A stretch of 39,709 nt of DNA. Source: Subtercola vilae (GTDB taxonomy: Bacteria; Actinomycetota; Actinomycetes; Actinomycetales; Microbacteriaceae). Below are positions 1-7,076 of this stretch, in pieces. The position numbers and the translations under genes were made by a program. Within the stretch, counting starts at the first letter, position 1. The number at the start of each line of letters is the position of its first letter. Where the stretch lies: NCBI RefSeq assembly GCF_004923255.1, contig NZ_QYRT01000035.1, forward strand, positions 1-39,709, in the 5' to 3' direction. The notes beneath the pieces were generated by a model, which searched no databases, was not told the origin of the DNA, and was given only the letters and a program-made list of their open reading frames with translations.

Positions 1-97
1 GGGGTGGGCCGGGGGCCGCAGGGGGCGGTGGAGGCGAAGAGGGCAGCAGCGCCGGTGCGTCGGCTGGCGGCCCACCGGCCGACAACGTGACCGTCAT
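1..97 (-). CDS. possible start of a further gene of the surface-protein operon (partial)
   Basis: An ATG at 97-95 overlaps the TGA stop (96-94) of the upstream gene as ATGA, the same junction that joins the two genes before it. The frame stays open to the window edge. It encodes an N-terminus rich in Ala and Pro (a PSSPPPPPAAPGPP stretch) without an obvious signal peptide in the visible 32 residues. No function can be assigned. The plus strand offers a competing reading: an open frame from position 3 ends with TGA at 102-104 and would be the Gly-rich C-terminus of a convergent gene. Third-position GC is similar for both, so the ATGA junction is the only reason to prefer the minus strand. Confidence 0.35.
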   Translation of the reverse strand, partial: MTVTLSAGGPPADAPALLPSSPPPPPAAPGPP

Positions 98-900
98 GTG
101 GTGAGCCCGGTTGCACCGACGGGTTCGGGGGCACCCGCATCCGCCGACTCCTCGCCGGCACCGCGAACAATGCGCACCACAGAAGAGGCACCGAGCGCCA
201 CGATGACGAGCACGAGCAGAAACCACGGCAGCACGAACATGAAACCATCGCGAGTGAGAGGCGAGAGGGCGGTACCCTGCACGGTTGCCGGAGGCGTGAA
301 GGTGGCGTGGGTGGTGAAGAAGCTCCACTGCCCGAGCCCGGTGAGAGTCGCGTCGATCAAGCGGGTCTCATCGGGTTTCAGACCGGCGATGGCCACCGTC
401 TGGGGGCGGCCGATCAGGTTTCCGAACGGGCCGACGATCGAAAAGGTGGCCGTGGAGTCGATGGTGGTGCTCGACACGTTGTGCACGGTGAACAGGGCGT
501 GCTGCTCGCCCGCCAGCGGGTTGATGCTCCAGCTGTATTCAGAGCTCACGCCGCTGATGAAGATGAGGCCGCCGAGGTCGAATTCGCCGGCTTTGGCCAC
601 GGGTGCGGCGCTCGGTTGGGCGGTGGGTGTGACAACGGTGCTGCCATTGCCGACCGAGCCCGCGCCTGAGCCGGTCCCCGTGCCCGAACCCGAACCCGCA
701 GAGCCCGCAGAAGCAGCGCCCGCTGCCGCGGCACCGGGCGCCACGGGAACCGTCGTCACAGTGATTCCGATCGATGGGTCATCGGCTGCGAACGCTGCAG
801 CCGGTACGAGACCCGCGGCAAGTGCTGCTGCCAGAGTGAGCGCACCGAGGGAGGTGGCGACGAGCATCCGCCGGGTCACCCGAGTGGCTTTCGGCGTCAT
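94..900 (-). CDS. exported, membrane-anchored DUF916-like surface protein (268 aa)
   Basis: The ATG at 900-898 overlaps the stop of the preceding gene (ATGA), so the two are translationally coupled; the frame extends further upstream but only over that gene. A signal peptide (residues about 7-39, ending PAAAFA-A) is followed by an Ala/Gly/Ser-rich linker. A beta-rich domain follows, containing a GVSSEYSWSINP stretch and a segment like the late Ig-like part of DUF916 proteins (SSTTIDSTATFSIVGPFG). A transmembrane helix near residues 220-243 (FVLPWFLLVLVIVALG) and a short polar tail end the protein. The domain order resembles a short version of the upstream DUF916-type protein. The likely role is a wall-facing, membrane-tethered partner of that protein. 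The exact family is uncertain; export and anchoring are well supported. Confidence 0.75.
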   Translation of the reverse strand: MTPKATRVTRRMLVATSLGALTLAAALAAGLVPAAAFAADDPSIGITVTTVPVAPGAAAAGAASAGSAGSGSGTGTGSGAGSVGNGSTVVTPTAQPSAAPVAKAGEFDLGGLIFISGVSSEYSWSINPLAGEQHALFTVHNVSSTTIDSTATFSIVGPFGNLIGRPQTVAIAGLKPDETRLIDATLTGLGQWSFFTTHATFTPPATVQGTALSPLTRDGFMFVLPWFLLVLVIVALGASSVVRIVRGAGEESADAGAPEPVGATGLTT

Positions 901-1973
901 TGCACCACCGCGTGGCGACGCGCTTCTGCCTCGGTGTACTCGAGCCACGCCGCGGCGATCTTCTCGTCTCGACGGCGACGCAGTCGAATGATCGCGTACA
1001 CGATGAGAGCGATCACCAGCAGGATGATGAGCCACCACGGCATGGCCAGCGTGACGGTGTCGCGGTCGACGTTCGTCAGCGCCCCCGGGTCGAGCGCGTC
1101 ACCGTCGACGAACGGCGCCATGCTGACGTACGGATTGAGGTAGCCGAGCTGACCCACGTCGGGAACCGTCAGCGAGACCGTGCGGGTGCTTCCTGGTAGC
1201 ATCTCTGCCAGATCCTGGCGCACAGGGCTGGCCGCCGCGATTCCGAAGTAGGTGTTCACACCCGCCACCATGTGAGCCGAGAGCGCGATGTTGCCGTTGT
1301 TGCGAATGGTGTACGTGAGAGTGGTTGAGCCCTGCAGCGGGCTCAGTGCCGAGCTGTACGACGCCGAGATGCTGCTGATCGTGAGCGAGGACTGGAGCGC
1401 TCCCGGCACGCGAGCGTAGAGCCGGGTGGCAACGCGCCGGTCGACGAGAATGGCGCCCTGCGCCGACTGCACCGAGATGACGATTCCGGCAGCATGGTCG
1501 CCGGGTGAGGCGTCGGCGGGGGCATCCACGCTGAAGGGAATGACCTTGGTAGCGCCGGGGTCGAGCGGAACCTCGAGCGTCTTCGCGCCACCCGTGAACG
1601 ACACCCAGCTCCCAGCGTCGGTGGGTACAGAGTCGGTTTCGAGCAGGCCGAATGCGCCGTCGTCGGTGTTGTAGGCGTCGGTCGCGAAGACCTTCATCGT
1701 CTCTGGTGTCGTACCGGTGTTGCGAAGCACGTACTGGTCGTCGAGATGCTGGCCCGGTGAGAGTTGGTAGCTGAAGCGAGAACGGCCGTCGGCGCCGTTC
1801 ACCCCGGCCGGCGCGCCGGAGATGCCAGAGGTGTCGTCGTCGGCGTGGGCGGCAGGAGTCGGTGCCGCCGCGAGCAGCAACCCGGCCACGAAGAGGCCCG
1901 AAAGGGCGAGGCCGAGGGGGCGGCGAACCGGGCGAGTCACGTGGCTGAGAAGGGGCACAGTAGATTGATCCAA
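897..1973 (-). CDS. DUF916-type (WxL-interacting protein-like) membrane-anchored surface protein (358 aa)
   Basis: It has a signal peptide (AALLLAAAPTPAAHA-type cleavage), then a first beta domain with the features of the peptidoglycan/WxL-interacting family (DUF916): FSYQLSPGQHLDDQYVLRNTG, GDHAAGIVISV and VDRRVATRLYARVPG. A second Ig-like domain (TYTIRNNGNIALSA) follows, then one transmembrane helix (PWWLIILLVIALIVYAII) and an Arg-rich cytosolic tail. In Firmicutes such proteins bind WxL proteins and peptidoglycan on the cell surface; the WxL-like product encoded just upstream would be the natural partner. The frame opens with TTG at 1973 without a ribosome-binding site; GTG codons at 1958 and 1940 also fit, and 1940 gives the most typical signal peptide. 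A hairpin (2053-2083) and a PHO-box-like repeat (1997-2018) sit in front, so it probably has its own promoter. Confidence 0.82.
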   Translation of the reverse strand: MDQSTVPLLSHVTRPVRRPLGLALSGLFVAGLLLAAAPTPAAHADDDTSGISGAPAGVNGADGRSRFSYQLSPGQHLDDQYVLRNTGTTPETMKVFATDAYNTDDGAFGLLETDSVPTDAGSWVSFTGGAKTLEVPLDPGATKVIPFSVDAPADASPGDHAAGIVISVQSAQGAILVDRRVATRLYARVPGALQSSLTISSISASYSSALSPLQGSTTLTYTIRNNGNIALSAHMVAGVNTYFGIAAASPVRQDLAEMLPGSTRTVSLTVPDVGQLGYLNPYVSMAPFVDGDALDPGALTNVDRDTVTLAMPWWLIILLVIALIVYAIIRLRRRRDEKIAAAWLEYTEAEARRHAVVQ

Positions 1974-1996
1974 ATCGAGTTGGCGTGGCGGGGTGA

Positions 1997-2018
1997 ATCA
2001 GCTGAACCAGAGGTGAAC
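1997..2018 (-). promoter_or_regulatory. PHO-box-like direct repeat upstream of the DUF916-type gene
   Basis: Read on the minus strand, two adjoining 11-nt units, GTTCACCTCTG and GTTCAGCTGAT, both begin GTTCA and match the actinobacterial PhoP box consensus (GTTCACC-type units every 11 bp) at about 9 and 8 of 11 positions. A third TTCACCCCG follows at slightly shorter spacing. The site lies 24 bp before the first possible start codon and downstream of the hairpin at 2053-2083. This fits a separate phosphate-responsive promoter. It was found by eye; no PhoP gene is in the window. Confidence 0.5.
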
Positions 2019-2052
2019 GGAGCTCTGCCGGTGAGAGACGACTGCACCCCAG

Positions 2053-2083
2053 AAGGAGGGGCACCCAGTGGATGCCCCTCCTT
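2053..2083 (-). terminator. strong hairpin after the WxL-like gene
   Basis: A perfect 11-bp stem (AAGGAGGGGCA paired with TGCCCCTCCTT) closes a 9-nt loop, beginning 31 nt after the stop of the gene ending at 2115. There is no T-run after it on the minus strand, as is common for actinobacterial terminators. It probably ends the long pst-type transcript, or lowers read-through into the DUF916-type genes. Confidence 0.7.
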
Positions 2084-2114
2084 CCTTCACACAATCAGTA
2101 CGGTGAAACGGGTG

Positions 2115-3167
2115 TTACTTCGATGCCAGCGTGATGGTGAGCTTGGCCGTGTAGGTGCCGGCCGGCTTGTCGGCAGGAGCGACGAACGTGAGGTCAGCAT
2201 CGAGGTCGGTGCTGGCGATCGCGGCGGTCAGACCCGACGAGGCGAGAAGCGCCGGGTTGACGGCAGAGCCGGCAGCCTGGGCAACGGCGAGTGTCACACC
2301 GGCGGGAAGAGCGGTGGCTCCGGCCTTGGGGGTGATACCGAGCTGCTTCTTGTCGATGGTGGTGGTGCCGTTGGTGAAGTCGGTCACCGAGCTGGTGACA
2401 GTCCACCCCGGGTGCGACACAACACGGCCATCCTGAACCGTGAAATTACCGACGGTGCCGGTGGAGGTCGACAGGTTGTTGACCAGGGTCGCTGCGTTCA
2501 AGACGTTGGTGGTCTTGGCCGACGACACGAGGTTCAGCGTTCCGTCTTGCGCAGCAACGGTGGTCGCCGCGAGGTTCTGGTCGAACGAACCGCTCGGAGG
2601 CGTCGCCGGGCCCGTCGCGACAGGCGTCGCGAAGGTCCAGGCACCGGTCACCGGCGTGACCGTGATGGTCGTGTAGTAGACCGCGCCAGAGGCGATCGAC
2701 AGGGCGTTGTTGTTGGTGAGCGCGAACCCGAGGCTGTACGTACCGCCGTTGGCCTTGACCGAAGCCAGGTTGCCGTTGGTGTGCGAGTCGAGGGTCATGG
2801 TCGGCAGCAGCACATCGTGCGTTCCGGGGTAGAAACCCCCGGGCGCGATGGCGCTCCAGGCTGACGGAGTGCGCTCTGAGCCGACGGGCGCGATGAACGT
2901 GCGCACGTCGGTCGCGTCGGCGACACCGGGGTAGACGACGGTGCCGTCGTTGGTCGCGGTGGGAGAAGCGACGACCTGCTTGTTGAAGGCGAGGGTCGTA
3001 CCGGCCGCGATGGGGTCGCCGGTTGCTGCGTCGAGCAGAAAGATCGGCGCGGTGGAGTTGACCGGCTGAGCGGGGTCAGCGGCGAAGGCAGACGTCGTGG
3101 TGGCACCCATGAGGGCGGCGACGACGATGCCGACCGAGGCCACACGAATGGCGTTTGTCTTGAACAT
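2115..3167 (-). CDS. exported WxL-like surface protein (350 aa)
   Basis: A clear signal peptide (residues 1-29, cleavage near AFA-AD) is followed by an all-beta, Thr/Ser/Ala-rich protein with no transmembrane anchor. The C-terminal part has the layout of the WxL surface domain as found in Actinobacteria: GWTVTSSVTDF at 254-264 (W255-T-V in the place of W-x-L), then LGITPKAG and a final YTAKLTITLASK strand. The second conserved Trp is replaced by Ile (LGITP instead of the usual LGWTP). WxL domains attach non-covalently to peptidoglycan, often together with DUF916 proteins, which follow directly downstream here. It lies 38 bp behind the PstS-like gene ending at 3206. An AAGGA precedes the start at long spacing. 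Family assignment is by motif layout only. Confidence 0.72.
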   Translation of the reverse strand: MFKTNAIRVASVGIVVAALMGATTTSAFAADPAQPVNSTAPIFLLDAATGDPIAAGTTLAFNKQVVASPTATNDGTVVYPGVADATDVRTFIAPVGSERTPSAWSAIAPGGFYPGTHDVLLPTMTLDSHTNGNLASVKANGGTYSLGFALTNNNALSIASGAVYYTTITVTPVTGAWTFATPVATGPATPPSGSFDQNLAATTVAAQDGTLNLVSSAKTTNVLNAATLVNNLSTSTGTVGNFTVQDGRVVSHPGWTVTSSVTDFTNGTTTIDKKQLGITPKAGATALPAGVTLAVAQAAGSAVNPALLASSGLTAAIASTDLDADLTFVAPADKPAGTYTAKLTITLASK

Positions 3168-3205
3168 GAGGGGTATGTATTCCTTAAGTTTCTGTGCGCG
3201 GGGGG

Positions 3206-4306
3206 TTAGATGGTGGCGAAGGCGCGCTGCGCCGTCGTCGAGACGGGGGCAAGGAAACCGAACTTCTTCTTCACAGCGCCCGAGGTGGTGGCGAACGAAC
3301 CGAAGTTGGTGAGGCTCTGGCCGACGGTGGGGTCGATCAGCGCGGCGAGGTTGGCGTCGTACGCAGGGTCGTTGCTGTTGACGCGCTTGTACTCGACGAC
3401 GACGTAGGTGTCGCGGCCGAGGGTGCTCGAGTAGTAGGCCGAGTTGGGAACCAGCGCGGTGCCGGTTCCGGTGAACGGCGCGATGCCGTTGGTGCTGCCG
3501 AGCTGAACGCCGGTGGTGCCGATGGTGCTGACGCCGGTGGCGCCGTTCGACTGGGCGACCCAGCTGGCGGCCGAGAACGGGATGATCTCGTTGGCGCCGA
3601 GCACGGAAGCGTCGTTCTCCGGCGTCGTGTTGTTGACGTCGTTCACCGTCGAGCCGAGCGTGGTCACGCCGATGGCCGAAAGAAAGAACGAACGCGTACC
3701 CGAGCTGCCCTGCGGCAGACGCGGAACAACGACAGCGCCGTTGATGGTGACCGGGGTGTTGCTCTCGTAGACCTGCTTGAGCTGAGCGGTGGTCAGCGCG
3801 CCGATGGCCGCGCTGTCACCCTTGTAGGCATACGAAACGGCGTCACGGGAGTAGGGCACGTAGAGCAGCAGGCCGGCGGCGTTCGCGTTGGCGCCGGGGC
3901 CGCTGGATGAACGGGCGATGTCGACCTGGCCCGAGATGGTCTTGGTGGGAACAGCAGCGTTGCCCGAGTAGAGCGCAGTGCCGTTGATCGAGGCGCGAAG
4001 CGCGTTGACGCCAGCACCCGAGCCTGAGGGGCGGCCGAAGTACGGGCCGTTGGGCTTGGTCTGAATCGACGACGAGCCGAACGCATCGAACGAACCGACG
4101 GTGGCACCGGCCGAGGTCACGCGAACGAACGAGCCGCTGATCGAGGTACCGTTCGTGAGCGCGTTCACCGAGTCCTGCAGCGTGTCGGAGCCCACCAGCA
4201 CGTAGCTGTTGGAGACCGGTTCTGCGTTGGCCGGTGCCGCAAAAGCGAAACCGGCGATGGCGACGCCCACTGCCGCGCCGATGGCGACAATCTTCTTCAT
4301 TTTCAC
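3206..4306 (-). CDS. exported PstS-like substrate-binding protein, short form (366 aa)
   Basis: I place the start at GTG 4306-4304 because AGGA lies 10 nt upstream; the ATG two codons later (4300) would leave a 16-nt gap. The signal peptide (MKKIVAIGAAVGVAIAGFAF...) ends at ANA-E. The mature start carries VLVGSDTLQDSVNALT, the GSDT-type loop typical of actinobacterial PstS-like proteins, and a later LPQGSSGTRSFF corresponds to the phosphate-binding SGSGT loop. There is no lipobox, transmembrane tail or sorting motif, so it should be soluble outside the membrane or bound to partners. It is the third PstS-like gene in a row after pstC-pstA-pstS. The ligand is probably phosphate or a phosphorylated compound; this is inferred from family and position. 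Confidence 0.8.
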   Translation of the reverse strand: MKMKKIVAIGAAVGVAIAGFAFAAPANAEPVSNSYVLVGSDTLQDSVNALTNGTSISGSFVRVTSAGATVGSFDAFGSSSIQTKPNGPYFGRPSGSGAGVNALRASINGTALYSGNAAVPTKTISGQVDIARSSSGPGANANAAGLLLYVPYSRDAVSYAYKGDSAAIGALTTAQLKQVYESNTPVTINGAVVVPRLPQGSSGTRSFFLSAIGVTTLGSTVNDVNNTTPENDASVLGANEIIPFSAASWVAQSNGATGVSTIGTTGVQLGSTNGIAPFTGTGTALVPNSAYYSSTLGRDTYVVVEYKRVNSNDPAYDANLAALIDPTVGQSLTNFGSFATTSGAVKKKFGFLAPVSTTAQRAFATI

Positions 4307-4384
4307 TGTGATGAGTTCCTTTCGGGGGTGACCGGCCAATCGCAGGTGCGAGCGCGCCGACTTGGGTGCACGGGAGCCCGCGAG

Positions 4385-4406
4385 GGTGCCGGTGAACGGG
4401 CCAAGA
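4385..4406 (-). promoter_or_regulatory. weak PHO-box-like repeat upstream of the 366-aa PstS-like gene
   Basis: In the 110-bp gap between the genes ending at 4417 and starting at 4306, the minus strand reads ATTCTTGGCCC followed by GTTCACCGGCA. The second unit matches the PhoP consensus well (about 9 of 11), the first poorly (about 5 of 11). A further GGTCACCCCCG lies beside the ribosome-binding site. An internal promoter is possible but not demonstrated. Confidence 0.25.
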
Positions 4407-4416
4407 ATGGGGGGCA

Positions 4417-7068
4417 TCAGGGTCGTCTCCTGATGCGCGACATGAAGGGGAATGCGAAAGCTGCGCCAAGACCGGCGAGGATGCTCGCCGGTACCGCTGC
4501 CGCGATGGCCCCGTTCTGCGGGTCGGCGGGCGTGGGAGCGCCGAGCAGGGGTGCGGCGGTCTGGCCCGTGGCGGCAGGGTCGGTGATCGTCGGGGCGGCG
4601 GCCGTGACCGGCTGCACCGCCGGTAGGGCCGCCACCGCGACGGGCTTCGAGACGGCGGCGGCAGGAGCCGACACCGGGCTGGGCGAGGGGCTCGCCACGG
4701 GAGTCGCGAGGGGTCCGTTCGCGATGATGGTTGCGGCGGCGAGCGCCTGCCCCTGCCACGCGGCCGGAATGGGCGCGTATCCCTCCGGCAGCTGCCCGAG
4801 CGCCGTGCCCGACACCTGCCCGGTGGTCACCGCATACCGGATGAACGCCGCATAGTCGGCCCTGAGGCTGTCGTCGCCCATTGCCGGGTTCACCGCGGCG
4901 TACACGGGCAGCGTCAGAGGGTAGGCCGTCGGGGTCGCACGGGCGGCAGACGATGTGGGGTCGAACTGACTGACCTGCGCCTGGCTGGCATTCTCTGTCA
5001 TCGCCGCGCCGGCCGCGCTGAGCGAGGCCGTGGTGGGGGCGACGAAGACCCCGGCCGAGTTGCGAAGCGACGCGGAGAAGGTCTGGTATTTCGCCGCACT
5101 CGCCGTGTCGGTGATTCCGATCACACGCTGCAGACCGGCCAGGGCCCGCGCTGTCTTGGTGTACTTCGGTGTCGCCGCCAGCGAATCCCACGGCCCCAGA
5201 ATCTGGCCGTCGCCTCGCAGAATGAGGTACCCGCTCGTGTCGAAGTCGTTGGTGTACGGGCGCCAGGTGACCACGTTCACGGCAGCGGCTCCGGCCGGGT
5301 CTTTGGGCTGTTCAACCGGGTCGGCTTTGGGAAAGTTGTCGCGCGGTAGAACGAGAGCGACACCGGTTGGGTTCTTCGACGCATCGGTCGAGCTGTAGGG
5401 GTTCACGATCATGCCCCACGGATCGGGCTTGCCGGCCAGAAAATCAACGGCCTCTGGGTCAGAGAGCACGTAGCTCCAGAGCGCGAAGGCCGCGTCGGAG
5501 CGGCCCTGCGGCTCGAGCAGGTCGGCGAGGGCAGGCGAGGTGATCTGCTGGTCGGCCCATTCGGGATCGTTGATGGCCAGAAAATCTTTGTCGAGCGTGA
5601 GGTTTCGGGCGTTGTTGCCCGGGTCGGTCGGGCTCTTGTAGTTGATCTGCGATTTGTCGGCACCGGTCGGAAGCGAGTCGAGGTACGAGTTGGTCAGCAG
5701 TTTGGCGAGCAGTCGCGGAGTCAGGTTCAGCGAGGTGAAAGGAGTTCGGGCGTTGTCTGTCGAGGTCTGCGGAATGGTTTTGATGGCGCTCGGTTCGCGA
5801 TCGATGGCGAACGAGATCGAGATACCGGTGAGAGCGATGGGCGCATAGATCAGCGGATCACCCGTGTCGGCCGTCTGAGACAAGGGTCGTGAGGTGAGCG
5901 CCATGGGTTGCTCCACAGTGCTGCTCGCCGCCTGCAGAGCGTCAGACTCGCTGCCCGAGATGATCGTGTACGCCGCGCCGCCTGCCGCCCCGCAGAGGGC
6001 AGGCTGCCACGACGACACCGCCCCCGAGACGAGCTCGCTGCCGGCCAACTGGCGCTCGGCCGACCCGATGGTGCAGCTCACGCCGATGGGCTTGAAGTCG
6101 AGACGGATGGCGACGCGGTGCTTCCAGGCATCGGAGAAGAGGCCCGACTTCGTGATGTTCTGCTCGCCCGTATCGGCGGTGCCTCGCGGAATTATCACGA
6201 GCCAGCACGAGCTGCCGGTCTCTGTGCCGTCGCTGGCTGCGATGCGGGTACCGCACCCGAGACCCGGTGACTGCGCGGCCGTCTGCACCTCGAATTTGAC
6301 CGAACCCGAACCGTTGGCACCCGACCCCGCCCACGAAATCTCGTTGCTGGTCTGCTTGGTGAAGAACTGGTTGTTGTTGACGTCGACCGACTCGTCTTTG
6401 ATGTTGGGCGACCCCTTCGGGTACGCCTTCGGGGGGTTCACCACCGACGCGACGGTGACGCCAGTGGCCGAAACGAAGGGGATCGAGGTGTAGGCAGGGT
6501 CGAGTGGCCCACTGCTGGGCGCCGTGTACTGCAGATCGGCTGTAGCCGTCGTGCCCGGGCTGATGAAAGAGTCTCGCGACGCACCGGGCGTATTGAAAGC
6601 GCCATACTGACACGTTGTACGGTCGGGCTCATCGGTATGACCGTTCAGGTCGCCCCAGCACTGGGCGATCTGCAAGAAATTGGCGCCGCCGGTCTGGCCG
6701 CTCGGCACCTCTGACTTCAGCCCGCCCTTCCACGAGACCTGGATGCCCTGGGCCATCAGGTCTTTGGTCTGCGACACCGTCACCACGAGGTCTTTCATCG
6801 GCGCGTCGGCGATGTCGGCGTCTTGGGAGTACGCCGAGACGGTGACCGCCGACGAGACATCGGCCCGAGCAGACTGGGCCGGGATGACGGCGCCGGTGAG
6901 GGCGACGAGGGCGAACACGGCGCCGCCGACCAGCACACCGGAAAGGCCCTGCAGTATGGCGGAGCGGCGGCGGGGCATCCGGTGCCGCGCCGACGGCGTG
7001 GAAGAGGTAGAAGAGGTAGAAGAGGTAGACGAAGAGACGGAGGCAGACTTCAGGCTCAGAATGGGCAT
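4417..7068 (-). CDS. giant exported PstS-like substrate-binding protein with C-terminal membrane anchor (883 aa)
   Basis: The N-terminus has a Ser/Thr-rich stretch encoded by three copies of a 9-bp repeat, then Arg residues and a signal peptide (LVGGAVFALVALTGAVIPAQSARA). An alternative ATG at 6981 would remove the repeat stretch and give a conventional signal peptide. The long extracellular part contains FLQIAQCWGD and DRTTCQYGAF near residues 140-170, cysteine pairs, and later PstS-like segments (DFLAINDPEWADQQITSPALADLLEPQGRSDAAFALWSYV in pieces). A Pro/Ala-rich linker leads to a hydrophobic helix and a final RIRRRP. Typical PstS proteins are 300-400 aa, so this one is more than double. 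It starts 8 bp after pstS. Co-transcription and the PstS-like parts suggest phosphate binding at the surface; the large extra regions are unassigned. Confidence 0.75.
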   Translation of the reverse strand: MPILSLKSASVSSSTSSTSSTSSTPSARHRMPRRRSAILQGLSGVLVGGAVFALVALTGAVIPAQSARADVSSAVTVSAYSQDADIADAPMKDLVVTVSQTKDLMAQGIQVSWKGGLKSEVPSGQTGGANFLQIAQCWGDLNGHTDEPDRTTCQYGAFNTPGASRDSFISPGTTATADLQYTAPSSGPLDPAYTSIPFVSATGVTVASVVNPPKAYPKGSPNIKDESVDVNNNQFFTKQTSNEISWAGSGANGSGSVKFEVQTAAQSPGLGCGTRIAASDGTETGSSCWLVIIPRGTADTGEQNITKSGLFSDAWKHRVAIRLDFKPIGVSCTIGSAERQLAGSELVSGAVSSWQPALCGAAGGAAYTIISGSESDALQAASSTVEQPMALTSRPLSQTADTGDPLIYAPIALTGISISFAIDREPSAIKTIPQTSTDNARTPFTSLNLTPRLLAKLLTNSYLDSLPTGADKSQINYKSPTDPGNNARNLTLDKDFLAINDPEWADQQITSPALADLLEPQGRSDAAFALWSYVLSDPEAVDFLAGKPDPWGMIVNPYSSTDASKNPTGVALVLPRDNFPKADPVEQPKDPAGAAAVNVVTWRPYTNDFDTSGYLILRGDGQILGPWDSLAATPKYTKTARALAGLQRVIGITDTASAAKYQTFSASLRNSAGVFVAPTTASLSAAGAAMTENASQAQVSQFDPTSSAARATPTAYPLTLPVYAAVNPAMGDDSLRADYAAFIRYAVTTGQVSGTALGQLPEGYAPIPAAWQGQALAAATIIANGPLATPVASPSPSPVSAPAAAVSKPVAVAALPAVQPVTAAAPTITDPAATGQTAAPLLGAPTPADPQNGAIAAAVPASILAGLGAAFAFPFMSRIRRRP
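7001..7027. repeat. 9-bp tandem repeat, three copies
   Basis: GAAGAGGTA occurs three times head to tail. On the minus strand it encodes the Ser-Ser-Thr stretch near the N-terminus of the 883-aa protein. Slippage here would add or remove three residues without a frameshift. Confidence 0.9.
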
Positions 7069-7076
7069 GGCGGGGC

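Noticed and set aside
1764-2864. Plus-strand open frame over the DUF916-type and WxL-like genes
   Set aside because: Crosses a terminator hairpin and two exported-protein genes; no domain or ribosome-binding site.
4307-5191. Upstream extension of the short PstS-like gene
   Set aside because: The reading runs through the end of the 883-aa gene; the signal peptide and AGGA place the start at 4306.
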